A stretch of 64,000 nucleotides of DNA from Poa pratensis (GCA_947311845.1 CAMZMU010000107.1:16992225-17056224), one strand, 5' to 3'; positions 24,501 through 36,676 are shown, counted from the stretch's first letter. Notes: generated from the sequence alone by a model not told the origin. Numbers and translations are program-made.

Positions 24501-25548
24501 GAAAGTCCCATGCCCGATGTTTCTGAGCTCTTTACGAATGTATATGTCAAGGGTTTCGGTGTGGAGGTTAGTTGATGTTTAATCTCTTATTTAGCTTTTT
24601 CGGAAGTGAATTTACCATTTTTTCTTGTCTGAAGTGATTCTGGACCTGTCAAACTGGTTGTCACAGCTTTCTGTTTGGAACTAGCATTTTGTCTAATATC
24701 TTGTTTCTGTTCATTATTAGTAAGTTTACACAGTGACTAGATGGAGAACTGAGTTTTACTATTTTAGTTGAAACTGTCAGTTTCACCTCTTCTTGAAAGC
24801 TACTCTTCACTAATACAATATGAGTCAATGCTATAATTTTTGTGGCATATTACTCATATTTTACTAGTCAACTTCATGCTCAAAGTTAGGGTCCATTTTT
24901 GGGTGTGGCATATAAGTAATATATTATGTAGGGGCTATGCTACTAGATTTTGTACTACTCCCTCCGATCCACAAAATGTGTCGTGGGTGTATGTTTAAAC
25001 CGTATTTGTGGATCGGAGGTAGTAGTTTAAATCATAGTTGCACTTCGAATATTCAAGGAGATGAACCAGTTCTAACACACTTCTTGACGATGCAGTCTTC
25101 AAATTTTTTACCATTGAAAACTTCTTTCGAATTTGAGTCCAATGGTAAAAAAATTGTGGCATATGACTCATATTTTATTAGTCAACTCATATGACTCATA
25201 TTTACAATTGAAAACTTCTTTTGAATTCGAAGCCAATGCTATAATTTTTGTGTCATATTACTCATATTTTACTAGTCAACTTCATGCTCAAAGTTAGGGT
25301 CCATTTTTGGGTGTGGCATACAAGTAATATATTATGTAGGGGCTATGCTACTAGATTTTGTACTACTCCCTCCGATCCACAAAATGTGTCGTGGGTGTAT
25401 GTTTAAACCGTATTTGTGGATCGGAGGTAGTAGTTTAAATCATAGTTGCACTTCGAATATTCAAGGAGATGAACCAGTTCTAACACACTTCTTGACGATG
25501 CAGTCATTTGGCGCGGACAGAAAGGAGTTGAGAGCTACACTCCCATAG
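21553..25548 (+). CDS. Pyruvate dehydrogenase E1 component subunit alpha, mitochondrial (frameshifted exon 1)
   Basis: Exons are 21553..22233, 22347..22426, 22970..23047, 23966..24061, 24153..24224, 24357..24410, 24501..24566 and 25504..25548, about 391 aa once frame losses are counted. The enzyme decarboxylates pyruvate with thiamine diphosphate in the matrix PDH complex. Visible features are an Arg/Ala-rich transit peptide, [40 protein letters not shown], the ThDP motif [15 protein letters not shown]...ENNH, the phospho-loop [20 protein letters not shown] and the C-terminus [14 protein letters not shown]. Exons 2-8 are clean. Exon 1 has three breaks: about 21603 (one base lost), 21936-21938 (one G lost from a G run) and 22191-22194 (two bases lost). 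The protein is otherwise conserved across all three breaks, so sequencing error is more likely than a true pseudogene. The ATG at 21612 would give a version lacking most of the transit peptide. Confidence 0.9.
24958..25019. mobile_element. Mini Stowaway derivative (copy 1)
   Basis: A 62-bp element with CTCCCTCCGATCCACAAA facing TTTGTGGATCGGAGG, bounded by TA at 24956-24957 and 25020-25021. It is duplicated with the surrounding intron block. Confidence 0.75.
25366..25427. mobile_element. Mini Stowaway derivative (copy 2)
   Basis: Identical to the element at 24958-25019, shifted by exactly 408 bp. It is a product of segmental duplication, not a second insertion. Confidence 0.75.
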
Positions 25549-26877
25549 GCCGCCAAACTGAAGAAGGGCACTCTTCTAATATGAGATATATCGAGGAGAA
25601 ATAAGTATTGCTGAACAAAACCCTTGGGCATTGCTGGCAGTTTTTGTTGCAAAACGAACCTGTATAGAGATGCGATGTCAGGAGGATCTGCTCCTTATTT
25701 GTTTTGCTTTTTTTTTTTCTTTTCTGCAATTCATTTTAACCGCTGCTGGTTGGCTTCGTATTGAGGCTAGTGATTTGTCCTGCATAATCGCTTCTGTCTG
25801 CAAAATCATGAGGTGGAAATTAAAAGTTTGCTCGAGTCACTAAGTTTCACTTATTGTTTGTACTTACAGCATGGCAACTGTGTCATATTCCTCGTTCTCA
25901 CAAAGTCTGCAAAGGCGATTGTTGGATGATATTGGCTCATTAATTACTGAATTTTCATTTTCAAGCCACACCCATTTCCTGGAAGCTGCAGTTATTGTGT
26001 TTTTCTCTCTGAAACACTTAGCATAACTTGTAGGGAAGATTCGTGCTGATTGATGTTGTCATCGGAGGGTAAACAACCTGCAAGAACTACCTGGGTTGTC
26101 TATTCTAGTTTTTGTGTATTAGTATGTGTTGTTTTGTTTTCTCCAGCATAGGCCGGGGGACATCATGTTCTTGCCAGTGCTATTGTTTTGTACCAGCTCG
26201 TATGGTTAGGATTAGATTATTTAGGGCCACTTCTTGCATAAGCCGGCTTATTGATTTCGGTGGGGAGAAGCTCTTAAAAATTGCTTGGGAGATTTCTTTT
26301 GGGCTTATGCAGTTTTGGCTTATTTGCTGTGTTGATTTGTGAGATGTCTGTAACGCCCCTGAATTTGATTTTGACGCATAATAAAGCTAAATGTCAGTGA
26401 TTTCGAAATTACAATAAATGTCATAGTAATAAAAAAAATAGTGTAATCCTTATTGAGTGTTTCCCACCTATTTTTCATTTGCTTGCGATCATAATTTCTC
26501 TTTGTTCGCTTGTTAAACTTTCTAACCAAATTGAGGTAACCCTACTTGTTCAGAACTTGCACCGGGCGATTATTTGCGTTCACTTCTTCAATGCACATGT
26601 CAAGAAATATACTGTGAGCAACAGCATCCCAATTTGCTTTCACCTGTCTCGGCTTAACCATCTAGATGCACACTAACATGCTTATTATCCATCAAATTTT
26701 TATATACCAACAGTGAAATCAAAAGCATCTAGCAGGCGACCATTTTACTAACAGAACACATTTTCATGATGTACAACAGAGCACCGACAGAGCACATTTT
26801 CATGATGTACACAAACAGAGAACGTCCCTAGTCCAAATAATCTACAGATTGGATCTACAAACAGCACCAGCATAGCA
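25549..26877 (+). other. PDH 3' untranslated and downstream region
   Basis: No further exon is seen. The sequence is T-rich to about 26340 and then mixed. A duplicated phrase (ACAGAGCACATTTTCATGATGTAC-like) occurs at about 26752-26820. Nothing else is supported. Confidence 0.5.
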
Positions 26878-27195
26878 TCATACTAGGACAGGAAATAGAG
26901 CATCACTCACGGTCACATTCAGAAAATAATTGGGAAGGGATGAGCTTGTTGCCGACGGCTGGGAGGTCGACATGGTGCGGGACGAGCTTGGCGGCGGCCA
27001 GACGAGCTTGACGTCGGCGGCTGGACGAGTTTCCCGGCGGCCACACGAGCTTGTCGCTGGGCAGGGGCGGATGCGGCCGGGGATGGAGAGGAGGGCGGCG
27101 GCGGCGTGGAGAGGCAGGGGATGGAGACGAGGGAGCGCCGCCGGCGGCGGCGGAACCCTATCTCGATCCCATCGAGCGAGCGAGCTGAGAAACAA
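26878..27195 (-). other. GC-rich minus-strand exon-like ORF, function unknown
   Basis: On the minus strand, a CT-rich leader-like stretch (about 27230-27200) precedes a 105-codon ORF rich in Pro, Ser, Arg and Ala. It looks like a first exon or a captured one, but no domain, splice partner or homolog is recognised. Confidence 0.25.
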
Positions 27196-27259
27196 ACAGA
27201 GAGAGAGGTGTGATTCGGGTCGGGGTCAGGGAGGTCGATCCTGAGTTGACCGTTTTCAC

Positions 27260-27740
27260 TAGTTTCGCTGCGGTGGCAGGTTTCCTGTAATTAGAACGAA
27301 ACCGAGGGGCAAGCCTCCATACCGCTTCGCCCCCTTTGCGGGAAGTTGCGCAGAACCTCCCAACCAGTTTCTACAAACATGAAGGAAAGGAGCTTCGCGG
27401 TGGGAAAAAGCCCTTGAAAAGCCGGACACTTCTTTTTGTCTTAAGCGGCGTGGAACCTCGAAGCTGCCTGGGAAGCCCAAAACAAGTGCCCTTACCTCCA
27501 TACCGATGCCTTCTAGTTGCACAAACGCTTGTACTTTGTGTGTGATTCATTCACTCTCGATCTCTTTCAGTTACATCACGTTATCATGGATGCATAGCAT
27601 CTACCAAAATCAATTCGACTATATTGGAAGTAGACCAAAAAAGGCTAAGAAGATCGAACTTGCCAGCTCTTGCCCACACCTTCACAAGAAGAACCGCTAT
27701 TCTTGTAGAAAGAACCTAGATTGTCAATGTTTAAGAAGTC
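27260..27740. other. Possible organelle-derived segment
   Basis: Base composition and word use change here: moderate GC, purine-rich blocks such as GAAGGAAAGGAGCTTCGCGG, and ORFs open on both strands. This differs from the flanking AT-rich DNA and resembles plant mitochondrial intergenic DNA. It is only an impression; no mitochondrial gene is recognised. Confidence 0.2.
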
Positions 27741-28589
27741 TTACGATGTATGGTTTTATAGTAATGTGGCATTAAACTAAACGGATCTTTTCCAAGCACA
27801 AACCAAGATAGGAATTAGCAAGAGTAGCAGTTCAAAATCAACACTAGCTATATCATTAATCACAAGTATGAGCTGTTAATGTAAAAAAGGATAATCGACA
27901 ACCGATGTTTCTGTCGGAGTTCAAATATCCTCCGAATTCTACTCTCTGTTGAGAAGCCCCACAAGTGGTCGCCGATCCTGGCCACGCCGACACGCCGTGG
28001 GTCCGGTGGCGGTCACCGGCAGGGCTACCGCCTCACCTCCTCTATTTCTCCTCTGCATAATGAGATGAACGGGGCGATCAGTTGATTGACCTGACCCGGG
28101 TTCTGTCCAGAAAGGTACAAGATCGATCCAGCCAAAATAAGTAATACAATGTTGTCAAGGGTACTTCGCAAAGATTTTCAGAATTAAAAATATCCAAAAA
28201 TCGGTAAAAGAGGTTAAATGGCCAATCATCAAACAACCAATCTAAAAGGTGGCAAATGATCAAGGGCCATCTTAAGTGGGGCAAATAATTAACGTGCAAA
28301 CTACAACGTGGCAAATCATCAAATACCCCGAGGAATAAAGGCAAGATACATAAGAAGCAAATTTATGCTAAAACACTAATAGATCTCGCCTTCTTTAGTT
28401 CATATCATGATCTCCATCGTTCTGTAACTTTAGGCTATGACCAAAGCTCCTTTGGGTGCCGACCTGAAACCTGGGCACCCCAAATCCACCACTCTTACTG
28501 TCCATGGGCGACATGCCTTGCGGCGGGGTTGGGTGGGCAGTGCGTAGTCGGAAGTGAGCAGAGGACAATCTAGCAATAGATTATGGAGA
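27741..28589. other. Intergenic DNA
   Basis: No supported gene. A run of similar phrases with GGCAAAT(A/G)ATCAA spaced about 30-35 bp apart occurs at 28220-28325. Confidence 0.45.
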
Positions 28590-28915
28590 GTCGCGTTTTG
28601 TAGCCCGAGTTACACATAGTTCGTTTTTCTATTAAAAATTGTATGTTTTAAGTTTCAGAAAATTCCGGAAAATATCTCAGCTGTAGATAGTGATATGTCT
28701 ACAAGTCTTTCATATATTGATTTGTTATACTTTAGGCTAGGCAAAAAATGACAAATGGGTGGATCTGGTGGTGAGCATTGTTTTTATGTAGTCTAGTATA
28801 ATATGAATTCTGGATTCAAAATTTACACCCTCGTAGATCTCGACATTATATACACGTATGATTTGTTTCAAAAAAAATTGAAACTAAAAAATTCTGACTT
28901 GGTATGTGCTACATT
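28590..28915. mobile_element. Diverged Mutator-like MITE (relative of 7112-7528)
   Basis: Shares the motif order of the 7.1-kb element: GAGTTACACATAG, then CTGTAGATAGTGATATGTCTAC, a central loop, ATTCAAAATTTACACCCTCG, GATCTCGACATTATATAC, and a closing GTGCTACAT. The arms are clearly inverted but worn, and no TSD was identified. Confidence 0.55.
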
Positions 28916-30330
28916 AGACAAATCCTACATGGCACTCATCGGTTCTCGAACCATCTAAATTTATTTCCAAAACTCTTTGACTTGATTGAGAAGAGATCTA
29001 GCCTAAAAAAAAATTCTATGTGATAGTTGAACCTTTTCACTTTCTTTGCTAGTCATGATGCCTGAAGCGCTTCGCCTGTTTTTCACGTATTTCCGTTTCT
29101 GTTTTCTTTTTACCTTTTGCTCTGTTTTCTCCTTGTTATCCTTTTTATTTTTATTTTTAATTTCCTTTTGTATTTTTTTAAAAATCCATGTGGATATTTC
29201 TATTGTGTAATAGATGAACTTTTTTAACCTTGTTATAATTATTGTGGACTATATGATTTTTTTTTCATACGAGCATTTTCTATCCTCGTGAATATTTATT
29301 CTAAACCGTGAGAAAAAAATTCAACCGCATGAACAATTATCTTCAAACTCTATGATTTTTTTGATCTCGACTTCTAAAATAAAACAATTTTAACATGCGA
29401 TTTTTGACATTTCAAAAGAGGAAATCCTAATTAATGGGCCATGTGGAAATGCTTGAGGCCTTTTGGTGTTACTTGACGCACGGGCCGTCAAGTTTAAGGT
29501 CCAATCCATTGATGGAGCAGTTTTTTTTTTTTTTTTGTACAAGATGGAGCAGTTTGAGGCGCATTCTCAACTCTTTAAGAGCCTCTGATGCTCTTTTTTC
29601 CTTATCTTCAGTCCCCGTCCCCGCCGGCCGTACGAATGACTCTCGCAGCTGACCAAGTGACCACACGCCCGTGGAGGTCGCTCGATCGAAAGTAGCCGTT
29701 GCACGTTGGTGGGGAAGGAAATGCAACCAATGGATCGCCTCCGTCTCGTCAAGGTCTTCGTCGCCAACTGAATGGACCGACCCATTCAAAGTCGCACGCC
29801 AAGTTGCCACTGCACAGCTTTTTCTTTTTACCATAGAGATCATCAAGTAGTAGAAAAATAATACTCCTAGTTAAAAAAAGTAGTAGGAAAGTAAAGTGGA
29901 GAAAAGAAAAAGGACGTGACGCGACGTGTATGGGAGCTAGCGAATGGTCGAAAACCTTGGAAGACAAGACAGCATCGGAACGCAACGCAGGGGTCGCTCT
30001 CGGGGCAGCCGACGAGATGTCAGGAAACGGGAAAACGATCTCCACCGTGATGTGAACGTCGATCGACGGCGAGTGGCCGTCGCTGTACTGTACTTACTGG
30101 CTTGACCGCGCGGCCGAGACTTTTTACCGTTTCCCAACCGCCAAAACGCCATGCATTTACGTACGTGCGTCAGCGTGACACGTGCGCGTGGAGCAAGATC
30201 GTGCTCAGGGACGGATGGAAACTTCGCAACAGCTGCCTGCCTGATGGACAGCCAAAAACAAAAGGCAAGTGGTAGATTGACCTACGCAGCAGGACTTCTC
30301 TTCTCTCTGGCGAGTCTCCACGCGATCGAT
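28916..30330. other. Intergenic DNA upstream of the tandem array
   Basis: T-rich to about 29430, then mixed. A T(15) run lies near 29521-29536. A G-box core CACGTG is at about 30179-30184. No gene is supported; short ORFs on both strands lack any recognised domain. Confidence 0.45.
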
Positions 30331-31244
30331 CTGCAGTGTTCGAAAGCGATTCCAACGTGCGCAAAATTAAAGAGAACACGGGACCTGATCGATGAACCGA
30401 CAGCGGAAACAGTCAATTGCTTCGCGCGGTTGCCACCATGAACTCTTCTTCTTCTCTTCTTCTTCTTCTTCTTCTTCTAGAAGACGCGAGCGAAGATCGA
30501 CCGACGGATAGAACCTTCGAGCTAGGCACCGCCTCATCTGCGTGGAAGCGGGGTCACCGTCTCGAAAGTTAAATTTTACAGTATAGTAGTCCGAGTAAAA
30601 CTCTGCAGGATCTATTCGCAGAATATGTCAGGTTCGACTGCGACTGGCCGGGAGAACAAAGCGATTAATTGTTCTCCAACTGCTTCTTCACCGCTTCCCT
30701 TCTCGACAGTCGACAGCACGTTCCCGTCAGGAACTTCGGTTTCGTGCAGCTACGTGCTGTCGCCGGAATCCTCCGGCCTAGACGACACGACACGGTGCAT
30801 CCTTCCGCCGGCTTATCGATCTTCGTGTAAATTTGCTTTTCTACTAGTGGTAATTAATCGTGTTTCGCTTCGTCGCTAAGGCTCTCCACATGACCATCCG
30901 CTCCTGCTAATCAAGTCAGCAACTGGTTTCTGAAACCACACGGAGCTAGCCGCTCGCTCGGTTTCAGCCTTGAGGGCTTTAATTCCACTGCATCGATCGC
31001 TCTCGCAGTGGCAAAACGCAACTGAAAAACCAGCCGGACAAAGACATCCAGATTGACGTTTAATTGGCGCCTACGGAATCGATCTTTCAACCTCGATGAT
31101 GAAATTAATCCGCTGCTGATGATCGATACATTGTACTGTAGTTAGAATAGGATGGATGTGCTGGTCCAATTGGTGTGTTCTTGGCCCGTATTTGTGATGG
31201 AGACCATGCATCCCAGATTCCCAGTTGCAACTTGCAAGAGGCAA

Positions 31245-33580
31245 GCTACTACTGCAACTGTAATGAGATAGAGGAAGAGCTCTCGCGACCATGGCGTCTT
31301 GGGGCGAGCCTGCGCCGCCGGCAGCCTGATCTCCTCCCTCCGGCGTCCTCCCCAACCACCGCCACCAGATCCGACCTCCCCTCACCACCCTCTCTCCATC
31401 CATCTGCTCTTCATGTGAGAGCTGTCTCCACCGTCAAGCCCGCGATGGCGGAGGAAACTCCATCCTTCCCCTCCCACCACCGGCCTCTTCCGGCGGCCGC
31501 CGCTCCGGCCCCGTCGCCCACTGTCTCCCTCCGCCCTCACCAGGTCCCCATGCCCCCGCCGGCCCCGAGGTCGCCGCCCTCTGCGGTTTTGAAGCTGCCG
31601 ATTTTCCTGGCCTCCCCTGCCCGCGATTCCTCTCCGACCGAGGGCGCGCCCTTGCCGCCGCCGCCACCCCCTCCCGCACCCTCCCACCCCCACCTTTCAA
31701 GCCCACCGTCCTCTCCCTCGGCTCTCCCTGCTGCCCCTCGCGCCCCCTGGTTTCACCGCTGCAGGAACCCGGCTCGCACGGCGCAGTTCGAGAGCCAGTT
31801 TCGCCGGAGCCCAGCTCGCTGCCTAGGGGGCCGTCGCCGCCCTCGTCCGGGCCGGCGCCGGACTCGGCTGCGGGATCTCCGGCTGCCCCGCGCCCCTCCC
31901 CTGCAGCTCCCGCAGCTGCTGCGCCCAGGCTCAAGTCCGTGGTGGTCGGTGTCCTGGCCACTGATGAAGAGAAGGCTGAAGCTGCTCCCCGCCTGCGTGA
32001 GGACGATGGGTGTGGGGGATGGTGTTGGATGGGAGACGGTCGGCCCGAGGCGCCGTCCATGCCATGTACCTGCACCGCAGCGCCATCCCCGTCCCTACAC
32101 CGAGCGGGAGGCTGCTTTCAGGAGGAAGCTGCACGGGCTCTGTTTCCGATGCTTCTCCCTCGCCACTTTGCAAAGGACTGCAGAGACCCGATTCGCTGCC
32201 TCAACTGCCGCTGCTCTGGCCACCGTGCGCGGGACTACGTCGAGCACCTCGTCACCTCCATCGAGCACGACGCTGCCCTCCCTCGCGCCCCTCCGCCTGC
32301 TCGCCGTCCAGACGGCTCTTCCTCCTGGGCCGAGATTGCGGCTCCTCGCACCGCCCCTCACTCCAGCGACCGTCACCTTGCAAGCAAGCCAAAGGAGTTG
32401 GCCGGCCTTGCGCCTGCTAGCCCGACAGCTCCGTCTGATGCGATGCAAAACCTCCAGGAGCAGGCGGCACTGTTGCGGGCTGAGCAGGAGCAGGCGACAC
32501 TGTTGCGGGAGGAGCTGCGAGGCTTGGTCGCGTCTCAGCTAGAGGAGTTGCTTTCGGCTCAGCTCAAGTTGCAGGAATCTGTCTAGGGTTTGATGGAGCG
32601 TGCTGGGATCTTGCTGGAACGGGCTGAGGCTGCTCTAGAGAGGTTGTCCCTGCCGCCGGCTGTGCTGCAGGTGGAGCCAACACCTTCTCTTAGCTCTGGG
32701 GGCAATGCTGATTGCGCAGACGGAGGGATCGAGCGCTTTGGTTGCTACTCTCCTAGAGTGTGAGCCTTTCAGCGTCGCCGCTTGCCCTGGACTCCACCCC
32801 CATGTCTATTTGCTGCTTCGGAGCATGTCTCCCCGGTGATGCAGGGGCCCCCGATGAAGGATCTTGGAGTGGAGACGTTTTTGGCATTGGAGGGGTTGGG
32901 GGGATCCGATACCCCTAGCCCGGAGGAGAAGATCGCGAAGGTGATGGCTCAGTATGACGCGATTGAGCCACAGGAGAAGACCTTGCCTTCTTTGATGATA
33001 GAGCTCTGCCGTGAGATTGCTGACATGCCCAAGGACAAGCAGCTTCGGTTGGAGGTTCCCTCTTTGGCCGAGAGACGAAGCATCCGGTTGGACAAGAAGA
33101 ATAAAGATTGTGTCATTCCAGCAGCCAAGCGCGCCGAGTTTAGGCGGGCGGAGGCTTTTGGGGAAATCCCAAACCTCAAGAGCAAAGAGAAAGCCACCGA
33201 CGAAGCCATCGAGGAGAAGATGGAAGTTTATTTGCAGTTGTACAAGAAGCAGCGCACACCGCAGGTGTTGGAGGCGGTTCGAGAGTTAGTGGTGAGTAAT
33301 CCTTGATCTCTTATGTGTAGAGGATGCACACCGGTGCATCGCTAGCGGTGAGAGGTTGTGTGTGTTTGGAGAGTTTCTCTTAGTTGGATATGAGGTGTGG
33401 CCTGTTAGTTTGGGTCTAGGTTCCCTTGTCTCAGGCACAGATGACGTTCCATGAGTGAGAGTGTGCGGTTCTTTAACCGCGTTTTGTATGGTTTTTGGGT
33501 CCGGTTTCCCTGATTAACTGGATCAATTCTTCTTCTAATAATGCATAGGCAGAGCTCTTGCTATTTACCGTCAAAAAAAA
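31245..33580 (+). mobile_element. Non-autonomous LINE-like retroposon with ORF1 only
   Basis: A 14-bp duplication CTTGCAAGAGGCAA flanks it (31231-31244, 33581-33594), and the 3' end is an A(8) tail preceded by ATAGGCAGAGCTCTTGC, a phrase common at wheat LINE 3' ends (from memory). The interior is an ORF1-like region (see 31445-33306). At 2.3 kb it has no room for, and no trace of, an endonuclease/reverse transcriptase ORF2. Confidence 0.8.
31445..33306 (+). pseudogene. LINE ORF1-like nucleic-acid-binding protein, disrupted
   Basis: The probable start is the ATG at 31445. It has a Pro/Ser/Ala-rich N-terminal part, then a CCHC-type zinc-knuckle region (GLCFRC, then HFAKDCRDPIRCLNC, GHRARD) split by a frame break near 32157 (one C lost from a C run). 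A Gln/Glu/Leu-rich coiled coil follows at about 32450-32580. In-frame stops occur at 32584-32586 and 32761-32763. A C-terminal helical block (32860-33303) with KDLGVETFLALEGLG ends before the TGA at 33304. The zinc knuckle plus coiled coil is standard for plant L1-clade ORF1. Confidence 0.65.
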
Positions 33581-34493
33581 CTTGCAAGAGGCAACTACAC
33601 TACACAATCTCGAAAGCTGCTGCCCACCAGATGGAAGCACTACTCGAAAGATGAAACAGTTTAGAACGCCGTGAATAGATCTCTTCTAGACTCACAGACG
33701 AGGCAGCTGGCTTGCTTTCGTGCGACCAAGCAATTGGACCGGCATTTGTTGTTTTATACTACTAGTAGATGAGCCATGTAGGTTGATCAGTCCAAATCGC
33801 GAACGAGGCGCACGACCGACGACGTTTTTGTTTGTCTGGGTGGCAGTAGCAACACGCGCGCACGCATGGAGATTGAGGACAAGAAGGGATATGTGCAGTA
33901 GAACTGAGATTGCGACATTTCGAGATGGCGAAATATGAACTGATCATACAAGACACAAGTAAATTAATTAATTAACCGATCTGCTCATCTCAAAACAAAA
34001 ACAAAAAACCGATACTTCTATATACGCACACACACAACAACAAAAAACTACTGTTGCTGCTACGTACGTGGTGGACTGGTGGTGCTTCCTTGCTTGCAGG
34101 TAAATACGCGCGCGTAGGCAAAGATTGCGACGTTTTCAAAGGTGCCACGACGCATGCGGCCACCTTTAGTATTCTTTTTGTGAAAAGGGCAAAGCTAGGG
34201 CTTCGCTCGGTGGTATTTCTTCTTGGACATGAATATTATTCTCGTTAGAGTGCGCTTTATTTAGTCCCACGGTGACCACAAATATTTGCTCCCTTTTCAA
34301 TCATTTGCCAACTTGCATGGCACTTAGCTTGCGCTAGAAATTAAATTGCACGAAGCAGAGCCGCGTCCAAAGAAATGAAAAAACATCGAACCGACGTTCG
34401 TTGTGATGGTATAGGAGAATCATTTTTTCGCTAGACATGCAAATGAACAAAAACTAAACTAACTAAAGCCATGTGCCAGCTAACTACCGCTAT

Positions 34494-36326
34494 CTGCAGT
34501 GATCGAAAGCGATTCCAACGTGCGCAAAAAAGAGAGAGAACATGACCCTGATGAACCGACACCGGAAACAGTCAATTGCTTCGTGCGGTTGCCACGATGA
34601 ACTCTTCTTCTTCTTCTGGAAAACACGCCGAAGTATGGAACCTTCTAATTTTACTCCTTATCTGCCTGAAGCAGATTTGGCTTTGGCTTTGGCTCCGTGC
34701 TAATTCTACTCTGATATGCATGCATTTTTATTCCCCTTTTGGGTACTCCAGTATCTTCTTTCGACAATGTGGACGTGTTCCTGCTAGGTGTTGAATTCGT
34801 GCGTGCGCCGAGGCGGGGTCACCGTCTCGAAAGTTAAATTTTATTAGTAGTCCGAGTAAAACTCTGCAGGATCTATTCGTAGAATATGTCCGGTTCGACT
34901 GCGACTGGGAGAACAAAGCGATCAATTGTTCTCCAACTGTTTCTTCACCCAACGCCTTGTCGACGGTCGACAACACGTTCCCGTCAGGAGCTTCGTTTCG
35001 TGCAGCAGCTACGTACTGTCGCCGGAATCCTCCGGCCTAGACGACACGGCTAACCTTCGCATTTCCTTTTCTACTAGTGGCAATTAATCGTGTTTCGCTT
35101 CGTCGCTAAGGCTCTCGACATGACCATCCGCTCCTGCTAATGAAGTCAGACACTGGTTTCTGAAACCACACGGAGCTAGCCGCTCGCTCGGTTCCAGCCT
35201 TGAGGGCTTTCCTCCCAGCACATCCATCGCTCTCGCAGTGGCAAAACGCAACTGAAAAACCAGCCGGACAAAGACATCCAGATTGACGTTTAATTGGCGC
35301 CTACGGAATCGATCTTTCAACCTCGATGATGTAATTAATCCGCTGCTGATGATCGATACATTGTACTACTGTAGTTAGAATAGGATGGATGTGCTGGTCC
35401 AATTGGTGTGTTCTTGGCCCGTATTTGTGATGGAGACCATCCCAGATTCCCAGTTGCAAGAGGCAACTACACTACACAATCTCGAAAGCTGCTGCCCACC
35501 AGATGGAAGCACTACTCGAAAGATGAAACAGTTTAGAACGCCATGAATAGATCTCTTCTAGACTCCAGACCAGGCAGGCTTGCTTTCGTGCGACCAAGCA
35601 ATTGGACCGCCATTTGTTGTTTTATAAGTAGAGGATGAGCCATGTAGGTTGATCCGTCCAAATCGCGAACGAGGCGCACGACCGACGACTTTTTTGTTTG
35701 TCTGGGTGGCAGCAGCAACACGCGCGCACGAATGGAGGGCAAGAAGGATCTGTCGAATTGAGACTGCGACATTTGGAGATGGCGAAATATGAGCTGGTCA
35801 TACAAGACACAAGTAAATTAACTAATTAACCCATCTGCTCATCTCAAAACAAAAACAAAAAACCGATACTTCTATATACGCACAAAAAAAAAAAACTACT
35901 GTTGCTGCTACGTACGTGGTGGACTGGTGGTGCTTCCTTGCTTGCAGGTAAATACGCGTAGGCAAAGATTGCGACGTTTTCAAAGGTGCCACGACGCATG
36001 CGGCCACCTTTAGTATTCTTTTTGTGAAAAGGGCAAAGCTAGGGCTTCGCTCGCTGGTATTTCTTCTTGGACATGAATATTATTCTCGTTAGAGTGCGCT
36101 TTATTTAGTCCCACGGTGACCACAAATATTTGCTCCCTTTTCAATCATTTGCCAACTTGCATGGCACTTAGCTTGCGCTAGAAATTACATTCCACGAAGC
36201 AGAGCCGCATCGAATTAAAGAAATGAAAAAACATCGAACCGACGTTCGTTGTGATGGTATAGGAGAATCATTTTTTCGCTAGACATGCAAACGAACAAAA
36301 ACTCTGTGCCAGCTAACTACCGCTAT
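34494..36326. repeat. Tandem unit copy 2 (1833 bp, uninterrupted)
   Basis: The complete reference copy, with the same boundaries as copies 1 and 3. It contains a 64-codon ORF from ATG 34597 that is also present in copy 3, but with several amino-acid changes among very few base differences, which argues against coding selection. Confidence 0.88.
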
Positions 36327-36676
36327 CTGCAGTGATCGAAAGCGATTCCAACGTGCGCAAAAAAGAGAGAGAACACGACCCTGATGAACCGACACCGGAA
36401 ACAGTCAATTGCTTCGCGCGGTTGCCACGATGAACTCTTCTTCTTCTTCTGGAAGACGCGCCGAAGTATGGAACCTTCTAATTTTACTCCTTATCTGCCT
36501 GAAGCCGATTCGGCTTTGGCTTTGGCTCCGTGCTAATTCTACTCTGATATGCATGCATTTTTATTCCCCTTTTGGGTACTCCAGTATCTTCTTTCGACAA
36601 TGTGGACGTGTTCCTGCTAGGTGTTGAATTCGTGCGTGCGCCAAGGCGGGGTCACCGTCTTGAAAGTTAAATTTTA

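Larger units (their letters stand above)
24826..25506 (+). repeat. 408-bp tandem duplication in PDH intron 7 that copies the splice acceptor
   Basis: 24826-25098 and 25234-25506 are near-identical copies of 273 bp at a 408-bp period. The last bases of each copy include the acceptor context CTTGACGATGCAG|TC, so the intron has two nearly equivalent 3' splice sites: the true one before 25504 and a decoy before 25096. Use of the decoy would replace the normal 15-codon last exon with a different tail that stops at about 25194. Confidence 0.88.
30331..34493. repeat. Tandem unit copy 1 (~1.81 kb after removing a LINE-like insertion)
   Basis: First of three head-to-tail copies beginning CTGCAGTG(T/A)TCGAAAGCGATTCC and ending CTAACTACCGCTAT. 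It is interrupted at 31245-33580 by a retroposon. Between about 30480 and 30550 it differs from copies 2 and 3, which share a different ~190-bp segment there. No conserved ORF is found in all copies, so the unit appears non-coding. Confidence 0.85.

Noticed and set aside
34597..36627. 64-codon ORF repeated in tandem copies 2 and 3
   Set aside because: Absent from copy 1, and its few base differences mostly change amino acids, so there is no sign of coding selection.
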